DNA of 64,000 nt, taken from NCBI RefSeq assembly GCF_003439125.1, contig NZ_QSUU01000005.1, positions 92,924 through 156,923 on the forward strand, written 5' to 3'. This DNA is from Collinsella sp. OM04-5 (GTDB lineage Bacteria; Actinomycetota; Coriobacteriia; Coriobacteriales; Coriobacteriaceae). The translations under genes and the position numbers were made by a program. Positions 8,816-16,877 of the stretch are shown piece by piece. The notes below the pieces were generated by a model, which saw only the letters and a program-made list of their open reading frames with translations, did no database searches and was not told the origin of the DNA. Each line of letters opens with the position of its first letter. The stretch's first letter is position 1.

Positions 8816-9349
8816 TTACTTCAGTGCGTCGGCGCGTAGATCGACGCCGGCGGATTCGAACACGAGCGTGCGGTCGTACCACTGCTCTTTTCTAATACTC
8901 CACGCGGCACAGGCGGTGTCCTCGTCGAGCGCATCAACGGGCACGTCGTAGGTGTACTTGCCTTCCGCGTTTTCCACATAGGGGATGAAGTCGGCCTCGC
9001 TCGCGGCGGCAGCCTCGTCGCCCGTGCCCATGAAGAGCTTGCCGTAGCCCGTGCCGGAAAGCGTCATCACGCAGTGCATGGAGCCGTTTTCCACGATGAG
9101 CTGGGCGTCCACAATCCTGAACATGTTCGAGCTGGAATCTACGGTGATCGGATAGGTGCCGTCGGCCACCTTGTCGGCGGTGATGGGGGCAGCGCTTGCG
9201 CCCTCGGTCGCATCGGCCGCCTGCTCGGTCTTTTCCTGGGAATCGGTATTGCTTGCCTTTGCGCTGTCGCTTGAATTTCCGGCGCAGCCGGCGAGCGAGA
9301 ACGCGAGAAGCGCCGCCGACAGGGCGAAGACGAGGGTTTTCTTCAACAT
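8816..9349 (-). CDS. Small lipoprotein sharing a domain with the adjacent binding protein
   Basis: 177 aa. Signal peptide with lipobox LAGC (Cys22), a Ser/Ala/Glu linker, then one compact beta-rich domain: a short strand around MFRIVDAQLIVENG, then TLSGTGYGKLFMGTGDEA and YTYDVPVDALDED. The same order of motifs occurs in the N-terminal part of the next gene's product. I do not recognise a named family. It could be a surface ligand-capture domain that hands a metal or tetrapyrrole to the binding protein, by analogy with NEAT-type relays; this is inference. The start is set by AAAGGA before ATG 9349; upstream in-frame codons to 9424 lack a ribosome site. A 15-bp hairpin (9413-9460) separates it from cbiK. 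Confidence 0.7.
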   Translation of the reverse strand: MLKKTLVFALSAALLAFSLAGCAGNSSDSAKASNTDSQEKTEQAADATEGASAAPITADKVADGTYPITVDSSSNMFRIVDAQLIVENGSMHCVMTLSGTGYGKLFMGTGDEAAAASEADFIPYVENAEGKYTYDVPVDALDEDTACAAWSIRKEQWYDRTLVFESAGVDLRADALK

Positions 9350-9412
9350 GGAGGGGGTTCCTTTCAATCGCTTCGACCGCCCGTGCCGTGCGGTGGGCGG
9401 TCGGGATGCGAA

Positions 9413-9460
9413 TGCAACGGGCATGCGTCGTCAGTCGGGGAAAGGCGCATGCCCGTTGCA
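9413..9460 (-). other. Intercistronic hairpin between cbiK and the small lipoprotein gene
   Basis: Perfect 15-bp inverted repeat TGCAACGGGCATGCG/CGCATGCCCGTTGCA (9413-9427, 9446-9460) with an 18-nt loop and no T run. It is likely an mRNA processing or stability element inside the operon rather than a terminator. Confidence 0.6.
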
Positions 9461-9495
9461 CGGGGACGCGACCGGCGCCCCCGTGCGCGGCGAGT

Positions 9496-10422
9496 TTACA
9501 GCTTGGCGATGGCGTCGTCCACGTGCGAGACGTAGATGTCGTCGACCGCGACGTTCTGTCCCAGACCCTGGAGCAGGCACGTCACTTCGAAGCCGGCGGC
9601 CACGAACTTCGCAGCCCAGCTGTCGGGGTCGGTCTCGTCTGCCATGTCGTTGTTCGCGTGGTCGCCCGCGACCACCATGAACGGCGCGAGCACGGCCTTC
9701 TTGTAGCCTGCGGCGCTCGCGGCGGCGATAACATCCTCGCAGGTCGGTTCAGCCTCGACGGTGCCGACGAAGAACTGCGTCAAACCCTCGTTCTTGAACA
9801 CTTCCTGCATCTTGGCATAGTCGGCGTTGGAATCGGCTTCGGTGCCGTGGCCCATGAGGCACAGCGCCGTCTCGCCGTCGTCGAAGGACGCCATGTTCTC
9901 CTTAATGGCTGCGGCCACCTTTTTGTAGTCGTCGTCGGAGGTGAGCAGCGGGTCGCCGAGCGAGATCTTGTCGAACTTGTCGGCGTACTTGTCGAGCTCG
10001 TCTTTCACGTCGGCGTATTCCAGGCCAGCCATGAGATGCGTCGGCTGCACGACGATTTCCTTCACGCCGTCTTCCACGCAGCGGTCAAGCGCCTCGGTCA
10101 TGTTGTCGATCGTGATGCCGTCGCGCTTCTTAAGCTTGTCGATGATGATCTGCGCGGTGAAGGCGCGGCGGATGTCGTAGTCCTGCCAGTACTTCTCGCG
10201 GATAGCGTCTTCGATGGCGCCGATGGTGATGTGGCGCGAGTCGTTGTAGCTCGTGCCGAAGCTCGTGACGAGGATGACCGGCTTCGCGGCCTTCTCCTTT
10301 TCACTAGATTTCTCGGAACTCGCGGAGGTGTTGGAGCAGCCCGCGAGCGCGACTCCGGCGAGCGCGACGGCTCCGGTTGCTGCGGCGCCCATGAAGCCGC
10401 GGCGCGACATCTGGTCGGACAT
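9496..10422 (-). CDS. cbiK: Exported CbiK-type cobaltochelatase (Tat lipoprotein)
   Basis: 308 aa. Class II chelatase of the CbiK family, which inserts Co2+ into sirohydrochlorin or acts on related tetrapyrroles. VTSFGTSYND opens the chelatase fold, QPTHLMAGLEY follows, and His192 in LMGHGTEADSN and His255 in VAGDHANNDM match the two metal-handling histidines of the family. Unusually, residues 1-29 form an export signal with a twin-arginine motif (SRRGF, Arg7-Arg8) and lipobox LAGC (Cys29), so the mature enzyme should sit outside the membrane. The start at 10422 follows a purine-rich AAAGGAAAAA; in-frame codons to 10509 precede it without support. First gene of the riboswitch-controlled import operon. 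Exported CbiK proteins are known in Desulfovibrio. Confidence 0.9.
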   Translation of the reverse strand: MSDQMSRRGFMGAAATGAVALAGVALAGCSNTSASSEKSSEKEKAAKPVILVTSFGTSYNDSRHITIGAIEDAIREKYWQDYDIRRAFTAQIIIDKLKKRDGITIDNMTEALDRCVEDGVKEIVVQPTHLMAGLEYADVKDELDKYADKFDKISLGDPLLTSDDDYKKVAAAIKENMASFDDGETALCLMGHGTEADSNADYAKMQEVFKNEGLTQFFVGTVEAEPTCEDVIAAASAAGYKKAVLAPFMVVAGDHANNDMADETDPDSWAAKFVAAGFEVTCLLQGLGQNVAVDDIYVSHVDDAIAKL

Positions 10423-10539
10423 GGTTTTTCCTTTCCTCGGTTTGCCGGTCCCCCGGCGACAGTTGCTTGTCGGCACAAGCGAAAGAAAAGCGCACCCCTC
10501 GGGGTTCACAAGGAGCTAACGCCACGGCGATGCCGTGAG

Positions 10540-10690
10540 GAAAAGGCGAAGCAGTCTGGCTTGGGGCGCGAGGCGGTTCGCCCGCGCGTCCTATACAGTA
10601 ATGTCCCTTGCCCAGGATTCCCACCTGGTTCCCTCCGCAAGCCAGCGCGGGCTGTGCAGGCGCCGCGCCGGTCATTTCCTTTTATCCGAT
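10540..10690 (-). promoter_or_regulatory. Cobalamin (B12) riboswitch controlling cbiK and the import operon
   Basis: On the minus strand, 10635 down to 10590 reads GGGAACCAGGTGGGAATCC, TGGGCAAGGGACATTACTGT. This matches the conserved core GGGAAxxxGGTGxGAATCCxxxxCxxxxxxCxxxACTGT of cobalamin riboswitches. Further 3', AAGCCAGACTGCTTCGCC (about 10562-10545) corresponds to the conserved AGCCAGxxACCTGCC closing segment. The regulated gene cbiK starts at 10422. Between them lie GC-rich hairpins, including ACCCCGAGGGGT followed by a T-rich stretch near 10490, that could form the expression platform. The exact 5' boundary is approximate. Confidence 0.9.
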
Positions 10691-10720
10691 TGTCATATGC
10701 TCGTTGCCGAAACTTTTACT

Positions 10721-10749
10721 ATGATAGTGGGCACTTGTGAACGTGTCAA
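10721..10749 (-). promoter_or_regulatory. Promoter of the riboswitch-cbiK transcript
   Basis: Minus strand: perfect -35 TTGACA (10749-10744), a 17-bp spacer and -10 TATCAT (10726-10721). Transcription would start near 10714, just ahead of the riboswitch. The -10 region overlaps the dyad ACTATGATAGT (10718-10728). Confidence 0.8.
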
Positions 10750-10880
10750 AGCCAGCGCGGGCGGCATTGCGCCTCCTGCCTGCGTATTTGCGCCGATTGC
10801 TGCCGCAGGCGCCGTGTTTTGCCCGCTGCGCGAATGGCGGCGTAAACGGTTGCGATGAGAAACGGGAAGGGAAGGCTCGG

Positions 10881-11672
10881 ATGATTCATATCGTTGGCGC
10901 AGGTTCGGGCGCCGCCGACCTTATCACGCTGCGCGGGGCGCGTCTTCTACGCGCGGCCGACGTGGTCGTTTGGGCGGGGAGCCTTGTGAACCCCGAGCTG
11001 CTCGCCGAGTGCAAGGAATCCTGCGTCGTCTACGACAGCGCGCACATGACCTTGGAGGAAGTGCTCGACGTGATGTGCGCGGCGGATGCGCGGGGCGAGG
11101 AAGTGGTGCGCCTGCACACGGGCGACCCGTGCCTGTACGGCGCCATCCAGGAGCAGATGGACGCGCTCGACGCGCGCGGCGTGGTCTACGAGGTGGTGCC
11201 CGGCGTGTCGAGCTTTTGCGGTGCCGCGGCGGCGCTTCGCCAGGAATACACGCTGCCGGGAATCAGCCAGTCGGTCGTGATCACGCGGCTTTCCGGGCGC
11301 ACCCCCATGCCCGCGGGCGAGGGCATGCGCACCATGGCGGAAAGCGGCTCGACTATGGTCATCTTCCTGAGCTCGGGTATGCTCGCCGAGCTTTCCGCCG
11401 AGCTTTTGGCCGCGGGCCGCAGCTCCGACGAGCCGGCGGCGCTCGTGTACAAGGCGACCTGGCCTGAGGAGCGCGTGGTGCGATGCACAGTGGGCACGCT
11501 CGCCGATGCGGGCGCGCGAGAGGGCATCGACCGCACGGCGCTCGTGGTGGTGGGCCGCGTGCTCGGAGCTCGCGGCGGGCTTGCGCACAACGGCGGGCAA
11601 GCGGAGTCGTACGAGCGCAGCAAGCTTTACGACCCTTCGTTTGCCACAGGGTATCGGAAGGCGAGCAGCTAG
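10881..11672 (+). CDS. cbiF: Cobalt-precorrin-4 C11-methyltransferase
   Basis: 263 aa SAM-dependent methyltransferase of the tetrapyrrole-methylase fold; methylates C11 in the anaerobic corrin pathway. Family features are the N-terminal IHIVGAGSGAADLITLRG loop, LHTGDPCLYGAIQEQ and VVPGVSSFCGAAAAL, and the CbiF/CobM-type ITRLSGRTPMP segment. ATG 10881 is preceded by GGGAAGGG 9 bp upstream; an upstream GTG at 10737 in the same frame has no supporting features. It is the first gene of the 17-gene cobalamin operon. The next gene starts 2 bp after its stop. Confidence 0.94.
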   Translation: MIHIVGAGSGAADLITLRGARLLRAADVVVWAGSLVNPELLAECKESCVVYDSAHMTLEEVLDVMCAADARGEEVVRLHTGDPCLYGAIQEQMDALDARGVVYEVVPGVSSFCGAAAALRQEYTLPGISQSVVITRLSGRTPMPAGEGMRTMAESGSTMVIFLSSGMLAELSAELLAAGRSSDEPAALVYKATWPEERVVRCTVGTLADAGAREGIDRTALVVVGRVLGARGGLAHNGGQAESYERSKLYDPSFATGYRKASS

Positions 11673-11673
11673 C

Positions 11674-12858
11674 GTGGCCTTCGAGCACTACATATATACC
11701 GGGACGACCCGCCTGCGCTGCGGCTACACCACGGGGAGCTGCGCCGCGCTCGCGGCGAAGGCGGCCTGCGAGATGCTCTTGTCACGAAAGCCCGTCGGCC
11801 GCGTGTCGATCGTCACCCCCGGCGGGCTGCCCGTCGAGGCGAACGTGGTCGACGCATGTATCGGCGAGGGGTGCGCCCAGTGCGCCGTGCGAAAGGACGC
11901 AGGCGACGATGCCGATGTGACCGACGGCGTGCTCGTGTACGCGCGCGTGGAACATGCGGGGTCGGGCACGGGCGCTGCGGGCAGCAAGGGCGTGCCCGCG
12001 CGCGAATCGGAAGTTTCCGTCGATGGCGGCGTGGGCGTGGGGCGCGTGACGTTGCCCGGGCTCGAGCAGCCGGTGGGGGCGGCCGCCATCAACGCGACGC
12101 CGCGCGCGATGATCACTTCGGCGGTGCGCGAGGTGTGCGCCGCGCACGGCTTTTCTGGAAATATCGCTGTGACGATTTCGGTACCCGAGGGTGTTGCCCT
12201 TGCCGAAAAGACCTTCAACCCGCACCTGGGGATAGAGGACGGCATTTCCATCCTGGGCACGACGGGCATCGTCGAGCCGCGCAGCCTTGCTGCCTTGCGC
12301 GACAGCATCGAGCTCGAGATCCGGCAGCATGCGGCTATGGGGTGGCGCGGAGTCGTGCTCACGCCCGGCAACTACGGCGGGCAGTTCATCTCGGGGCATT
12401 TCCACCTAAACGGTGCACCGGTGGTCTTCATCTCCAACTTCGTGGGCGATGCGATTGATTGCTGCGTTCGCGAGGGATTTACCAATGTTCTTCTTGTGGG
12501 ACACATCGGCAAGCTGGTGAAGGTTGCGGGCGGCATCATGGACACCCATTCGCGTACCGCCGACTGCCGCGCGGAGATTCTGGCCGCCCACGCGGCCTTG
12601 GCCGGCGCTGGCGCGAAGACCGTGCGCGAGATCATGTCGTCGGTCACGACCACGGCGGCGCTCGAGGTAATCGAGGCCGCCGGCGTGGGGGACGCTGCGC
12701 GCGCCTCGCTCGCTGCGGCAATCGATGACAGGTTGCGCCGCCGCGCGGCGGGCGCATGCGACATCGCCGCGGTCGTGTTCGACGCCGAGCGCCGAGAGCT
12801 TTTCCGCACGTCGGGCGCCGATGCAGTTATCGGGGAATTGGGGGCTACGTATGAGTAA
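11674..12858 (+). CDS. cbiD: Cobalt-precorrin-5B C1-methyltransferase
   Basis: 394 aa. CbiD methylates C1 of cobalt-precorrin-5B and has no close aerobic equivalent, so it marks the pathway as anaerobic. The family signature GYTTGSCAALAAKA is near the N-terminus, and TFNPHLGIEDGISILGTTGIVEP and LTPGNYGGQF with NFVGDAID follow in the expected order. GTG 11674 gives the correct N-terminus, directly before the GYTTGSC block. A longer in-frame reading to 11506 only overlaps cbiF. It overlaps the next gene by 8 bp. Confidence 0.93.
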   Translation: MAFEHYIYTGTTRLRCGYTTGSCAALAAKAACEMLLSRKPVGRVSIVTPGGLPVEANVVDACIGEGCAQCAVRKDAGDDADVTDGVLVYARVEHAGSGTGAAGSKGVPARESEVSVDGGVGVGRVTLPGLEQPVGAAAINATPRAMITSAVREVCAAHGFSGNIAVTISVPEGVALAEKTFNPHLGIEDGISILGTTGIVEPRSLAALRDSIELEIRQHAAMGWRGVVLTPGNYGGQFISGHFHLNGAPVVFISNFVGDAIDCCVREGFTNVLLVGHIGKLVKVAGGIMDTHSRTADCRAEILAAHAALAGAGAKTVREIMSSVTTTAALEVIEAAGVGDAARASLAAAIDDRLRRRAAGACDIAAVVFDAERRELFRTSGADAVIGELGATYE

Positions 12859-13540
12859 AGGCGTGCTGTACGGGGTGGGCACGGGGCCTGGCGACCCCGA
12901 GCTGCTCACGATCAAGGCCGTCCGCACAATCGAATCGTGTCCGGTCATCGCCGCACCGCAGACGGCGGACGGGGCCATGGTCGCGCTCGACATCGTGCGC
13001 GGCGCCGTCGACCTTACAAGCAAGACGGTGATCCCCGTGCGATTCTCGATGACGCGCGACGCCGAGCGCCGCACGGCCGAGCATGCCTCGCTTGTTCGCG
13101 AGCTTGTCGCGCACCTGGATGCGGTCCGCGACGTCGCGCTGCTGAACCTGGGGGACCCGAGCATCTACGCCACCTTCCAGCGCATAGCGCCCGACGTGCG
13201 CGCCTGCGGGTTCGAGGCGCGCGCCATTCCCGGCGTGCCGAGCTTCTGCGCGGTCGCCGCAGCGCTCGAGCGCGACCTCACGCCCGAGATGTCGTCGCCT
13301 CTGCACATCGTGCCCGGCGGCTACGACGACGTGCGCCGCGCAATCGGCTGGCCGGGGACGAAGGTGGTCATGAAGGCGCGTCGCTCGCTTGCGGACACGA
13401 AGCGCATCCTTCGCGAGGAGGGCGCCTTCGACGGTGCCGAGCTCGTAGAGGACTGTGGGCTTCCGGGCGAGCGCGTGTATCGCTCGCTCGACGATGTGCC
13501 CGATCGGGGCAGCTACTTCTCGACGATGGTGGTGCGCTAG
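12851..13540 (+). CDS. cbiL: Cobalt-precorrin-2 C20-methyltransferase
   Basis: 229 aa tetrapyrrole methylase acting early in the pathway on cobalt-precorrin-2. The SAM-binding loop GVGTGPGDPELLTIKA lies at the N-terminus. LLNLGDPSIYATFQRI and AIPGVPSFCAVAAAL are the CbiL/CobI versions of the other two signature blocks. ATG 12851 lies 8 bp inside cbiD, the usual coupling in this operon. The product requires metal-loaded sirohydrochlorin, yet no cytoplasmic chelatase gene is in the cluster. Confidence 0.93.
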   Translation: MSKGVLYGVGTGPGDPELLTIKAVRTIESCPVIAAPQTADGAMVALDIVRGAVDLTSKTVIPVRFSMTRDAERRTAEHASLVRELVAHLDAVRDVALLNLGDPSIYATFQRIAPDVRACGFEARAIPGVPSFCAVAAALERDLTPEMSSPLHIVPGGYDDVRRAIGWPGTKVVMKARRSLADTKRILREEGAFDGAELVEDCGLPGERVYRSLDDVPDRGSYFSTMVVR

Positions 13541-14674
13541 ATGAGGGTTTCCTGCATAGCGTTCACTGAGAGGGGGTATGCGTTGGCGGAGCGCACCGCA
13601 CACGCGCTTTCCGATTGCGCGCAGACAGGTGAAGATGACCCTGGCTGGGACGTTTCCGTTTCGCGCGGGTTCGGCGAGGGGAAGGCCGACCTGCGCGCAT
13701 GGACGGCGCTCGCGTGGGAAGCGTCGGACGCGCTTCTGTTCGTGGGCGCGGCGGGCATCGCCGTGCGGGCGATCGCGCCGCATGTCGCCTCGAAGGCAAG
13801 CGATTCCGCGGTTGTGGCGATCGACGAGGCGGGGCGCTTTGCCGTCCCGCTTTTGTCGGGGCATTTGGGCGGTGCGAACGAGCTTGCGCAAACTGTGGCA
13901 CGCGCGGCAGGGGCCATCCCCGTCATCACCACGGCGACCGACGTCCGCGGCGTGTGGGCGGTGGATACGTGGGCGCGCTGTGCGGGGCTCGCCGTTTCGA
14001 ATCCCGAGGCCATCAAGCGAGTGTCGGCGCGGCTGCTTTCGGGCGGGCGCGTGGCGCTCTATTCCGACATGCCGATTTCGGGACTGCCGCCTGAGGGGGT
14101 TGACATTGCGTCCGACCGCGCTCGGGCCGATATCGTCGTGTCGCCGTTCGCTGGCGCGAATGCGGGTGCGTCCGTTCGCGCGGCGGAGACAACGGGCGAG
14201 GTCGTACCCGCCGGTGTGACGGGGAAGCCGGCGGGCGTGCGGGCGCAGGCGCCTGCGCCCGAGTCGCTTCGCCTTGTCGTGCCCTGCATCGTTGCGGGCA
14301 TAGGGTGCCGTCGCGGTGCGTGCGCCGAAGCGATCGGGGAGGCGTTTCTTCTCGCGTGCGGGCAGGCGGGCATCTCGCCTTCGGCCGTGCGCGAGGCGGC
14401 GACGATCGACGTGAAGGCGCACGAGGAGGGTCTGCTCGCCTTCTGCCGCGCGCGCAATATCCCGCTTGCGACGTATTCCGCAGAGGAGTTGTCGCAGGTC
14501 GAAGGCAGCGTTTCGCCATCTGATTTCGTGCGTGCGACGGTGGGGGTCGACAATGTGTGCGAGCGCGCGGCGCTCGCGGGCGGGGGCAAACTTATCTTCC
14601 CGAAGCTCGCTCACGGCGGCGTGACCGTCGCGTTTTCCAAGGTAACTATCGAACTTTCGTTTAAGGAGCGGTGA
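13541..14674 (+). CDS. cbiG: Cobalt-precorrin-5A hydrolase
   Basis: 377 aa. CbiG opens the delta-lactone ring of cobalt-precorrin-5A and releases the C2 fragment as acetaldehyde. The N-terminal domain shows LLFVGAAGIAVRAIAPHVASKA and LSGHLGGANELA. The C-terminal CobE/GbiG-C domain shows VAGIGCRRGACAEAIGEA and ATIDVKAHEEGLLAFC. The middle linker (about residues 195-245) is Ala/Gly-rich and variable. It starts directly after the cbiL stop, and its TGA overlaps the next ATG. Confidence 0.93.
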   Translation: MRVSCIAFTERGYALAERTAHALSDCAQTGEDDPGWDVSVSRGFGEGKADLRAWTALAWEASDALLFVGAAGIAVRAIAPHVASKASDSAVVAIDEAGRFAVPLLSGHLGGANELAQTVARAAGAIPVITTATDVRGVWAVDTWARCAGLAVSNPEAIKRVSARLLSGGRVALYSDMPISGLPPEGVDIASDRARADIVVSPFAGANAGASVRAAETTGEVVPAGVTGKPAGVRAQAPAPESLRLVVPCIVAGIGCRRGACAEAIGEAFLLACGQAGISPSAVREAATIDVKAHEEGLLAFCRARNIPLATYSAEELSQVEGSVSPSDFVRATVGVDNVCERAALAGGGKLIFPKLAHGGVTVAFSKVTIELSFKER

Positions 14675-15417
14675 TGGGAAAGCTCTTCGTGGTGGGGATC
14701 GGCCCGGGCGGCCCCGACGGCATGACGATTGCGGCTCGGCGCGCGCTCGAGGCGGCCGACATCGTTGTGGGGTACACGAAATACGTGGAGCTCGCGCTCG
14801 CCGCCGTGCCCGACGCGGCGCATCTCGCGACGCCGATGATGCACGAGGTCGAACGGTGCCGCCTGGCGCTTTCGCGCGCGCAGAGCGGAGAAGCCGTGGC
14901 GCTTGTGTGCAGCGGTGACGCGGGCGTGTACGGCATGGCGAGCCCCGTGCTGGAGCTTGCGGAGGACTACCCCGATGTAGACGTGGAAGTTATCGCCGGG
15001 GCCACCGCGGCTCAGAGCGGGTCGGCGGTGCTCGGCGCCCCGCTTGCCCACGACTTCGCGGTCGTGTCGCTCTCCGACCTGCTCACGCCGTGGGAGGTCA
15101 TCGAGCGCAGGCTCGCTGCCGTTGCGAGCGCCGACTTCTGCATCTGTTTGTACAACCCGCGCAGCAGAAAGCGCGCCGACAGGCTCTCGCGCGCGGCGAA
15201 GATTATGCTCGAATGGAAGGCCCCCGACACGCTCTGCGGTTGGGTACGCAACATCGGGCGCGAGGGGCAGCAGTCGGGCATGTGCAGGCTCTCCGAGCTG
15301 GGGGAGTTCGACGCCGACATGTTCACCACCGTGTTCGTCGGCAACGCGGACACGAAGCGCGTAGGCGGCCGTATGGTCACGCCGCGCGGGTATCGGGAGA
15401 TTCCATGCGAAAGGTAA
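14674..15417 (+). CDS. cbiH: Cobalt-factor III / precorrin-3B C17-methyltransferase
   Basis: 247 aa. Methylates C17 and drives ring contraction in the anaerobic route. Signature blocks are GIGPGGPDGMTIAARRAL, LVCSGDAGVYGMASPVLEL and the CbiH-specific LYNPRSRKRADRLSRAAKIML, followed by RNIGREGQQ. AAGGAG at 14663-14668 fits ATG 14674 (5 bp) better than the GTG at 14671 (2 bp). The start overlaps the cbiG TGA, and the 3' end overlaps the next gene by 13 bp. Confidence 0.93.
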   Translation: MGKLFVVGIGPGGPDGMTIAARRALEAADIVVGYTKYVELALAAVPDAAHLATPMMHEVERCRLALSRAQSGEAVALVCSGDAGVYGMASPVLELAEDYPDVDVEVIAGATAAQSGSAVLGAPLAHDFAVVSLSDLLTPWEVIERRLAAVASADFCICLYNPRSRKRADRLSRAAKIMLEWKAPDTLCGWVRNIGREGQQSGMCRLSELGEFDADMFTTVFVGNADTKRVGGRMVTPRGYREIPCER

Positions 15418-16877
15418 CGATCATCGGGGCGGGGCCCGGAAACCCCGACTTGCTCTCGCGTGCGGCGCTCGACGCGATCGACATCGCCGACGTGGTCATC
15501 GGCGCTCATCGCGCGCTTGTCGGCATCGACGTGCCGCCCGACGTGGTGAGATGCGAGCTCGTGAAGACGGCGGACATCGTCGCCGCGCTCACTGATGCGG
15601 CGTCGTGGCAGCGCGCCGTGGTCGTGATGACGGGCGATGTGGGGCTGTTCAGCGGCGCGCGCCGCCTGGTGGAGGCGCTCTCCGGCGACGCGCGGGTGGA
15701 CGTGCGCGTCATTCCCGGCATAAGCTCAGCGTCGTATCTCGCCGCGCGCCTCGCGCGTCCATGGCAGGATTGGCGCTTCGCGAGCGCTCACGGCTTGGCG
15801 TGCGACATCGTGGCCGAGGCCGAGCGCGCAGGTGAGCTCTTCCTCGCCACGTCGGGCGGGGAAGACCCCTCGCGGCTTTCGGGCGAGCTTGTGCAGGCGG
15901 GCTTCGCGGACGCGCGCGTGACGGTGGCCGAGCGCCTGTCGTACCCCGACGAGCGCATCACCTGCGCGACCGCAAGTGAAATCGCAGGTCAGACGTTCGA
16001 CGACTTGAACGTGATGCTTATCGAGTTCGCAGGCTGCGCCGGGTCGCCTGCGGGCTCTAGCGCAGCCTCCGAGGCGCCGGCCGGCGCGTCTGCGCCCGCG
16101 GCGGCTTCTTTCGCGGCGGACTCTGCGGGCGCATCCCGCGCCGCGAGCTCCCGCTGGCCGTACGCTTCCTCGGGCATTCCCGACGAGCTCTTCATCCGCG
16201 GCGACGTTCCCATGACCAAGCAGGAGGTGCGCGCCGTCGCGCTCGCGAAGCTGCGCCTTACCGCGACCGACACCGTGTGGGATGTCGGCGCCGGCACGGG
16301 GAGCGTGTCGATCGAGGCGGCGCTCGTCGCGCGAGCGGGGTCGGTATGGGCGGTCGAGCGCAACGCGGCCGGCGTGCGGCTCATCCGAGAGAACGCGGAT
16401 GCATTCGGGTGCGGCAACGTGCATGCGGTCCCCGGTGTCGCCCCCGAAGCGCTCGCGAAACTGCCTGTCCCCGACGCCGTGTTCGTCGGCGGGAGCGCGG
16501 GCGAGCTTCCCTCCATCGTGGAGGCGGCGCTCGAGAAGAACTCGCAGGTTCGCCTGTGCGTGCCATGCGTCACCGTTGAGACGCTCACCGAGGCGTGCGC
16601 GCTCCTCTCGGGTTCGCGCTTTAAGGGGTTCGAGGCGTGCCAGGTGTCGGCCGCCCGTGCCGAGGCTGTAGGCTCGCACCATCTTATGAAGGCGCAAAAC
16701 CCCGTGTTCCTCGTCAGCGCGCGTGGTGCGGGCGCGGATGCCGAGGAGCTTGCCGAAGTCGGCGCGCTTGCTGAGTCGCCTGTCGGGGAGGACCTCTCTG
16801 TCGAGGGGAACCCATCCGTCGAGGTAGTCTCGCTTGCTAACTGCGGCGCCGCAGGTGGGGAAGGCGGCGCCCGGTGA
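15405..16877 (+). CDS. cbiET: Fused cobalt-precorrin-7 C5-methyltransferase and precorrin-6B C15-methyltransferase/decarboxylase
   Basis: 490 aa. The N-terminal part (about 1-205) is the CbiE methylase: IGAGPGNPDLLSRAAL, VVMTGDVGLFSGARRL, VIPGISSASYLAARL. An Ala/Ser-rich linker follows (about 206-250). CbiT then begins with GIPDELFIRGDVPMTKQEVRA and has the class I SAM motif DVGAGTGSVSIEAAL and VFVGGSAGELP. The fusion equals CobL of the aerobic pathway in domain order. A further roughly 45-residue Glu/Gly-rich tail is not part of either family. ATG 15405 lies inside the cbiH 3' end. Confidence 0.93.
   Translation: MRKVTIIGAGPGNPDLLSRAALDAIDIADVVIGAHRALVGIDVPPDVVRCELVKTADIVAALTDAASWQRAVVVMTGDVGLFSGARRLVEALSGDARVDVRVIPGISSASYLAARLARPWQDWRFASAHGLACDIVAEAERAGELFLATSGGEDPSRLSGELVQAGFADARVTVAERLSYPDERITCATASEIAGQTFDDLNVMLIEFAGCAGSPAGSSAASEAPAGASAPAAASFAADSAGASRAASSRWPYASSGIPDELFIRGDVPMTKQEVRAVALAKLRLTATDTVWDVGAGTGSVSIEAALVARAGSVWAVERNAAGVRLIRENADAFGCGNVHAVPGVAPEALAKLPVPDAVFVGGSAGELPSIVEAALEKNSQVRLCVPCVTVETLTEACALLSGSRFKGFEACQVSAARAEAVGSHHLMKAQNPVFLVSARGAGADAEELAEVGALAESPVGEDLSVEGNPSVEVVSLANCGAAGGEGGAR

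Noticed and set aside
10749..10880. Second cobalamin riboswitch ahead of the plus-strand cob operon
   Set aside because: No GGTGxGAATCC core or ACTGT box is found on the plus strand; only the minus-strand riboswitch is supported.
10737..10880. N-terminal extension of cbiF from GTG 10737
   Set aside because: The extension has no homology-like pattern, overlaps the divergent promoter, and a good ribosome site precedes ATG 10881.
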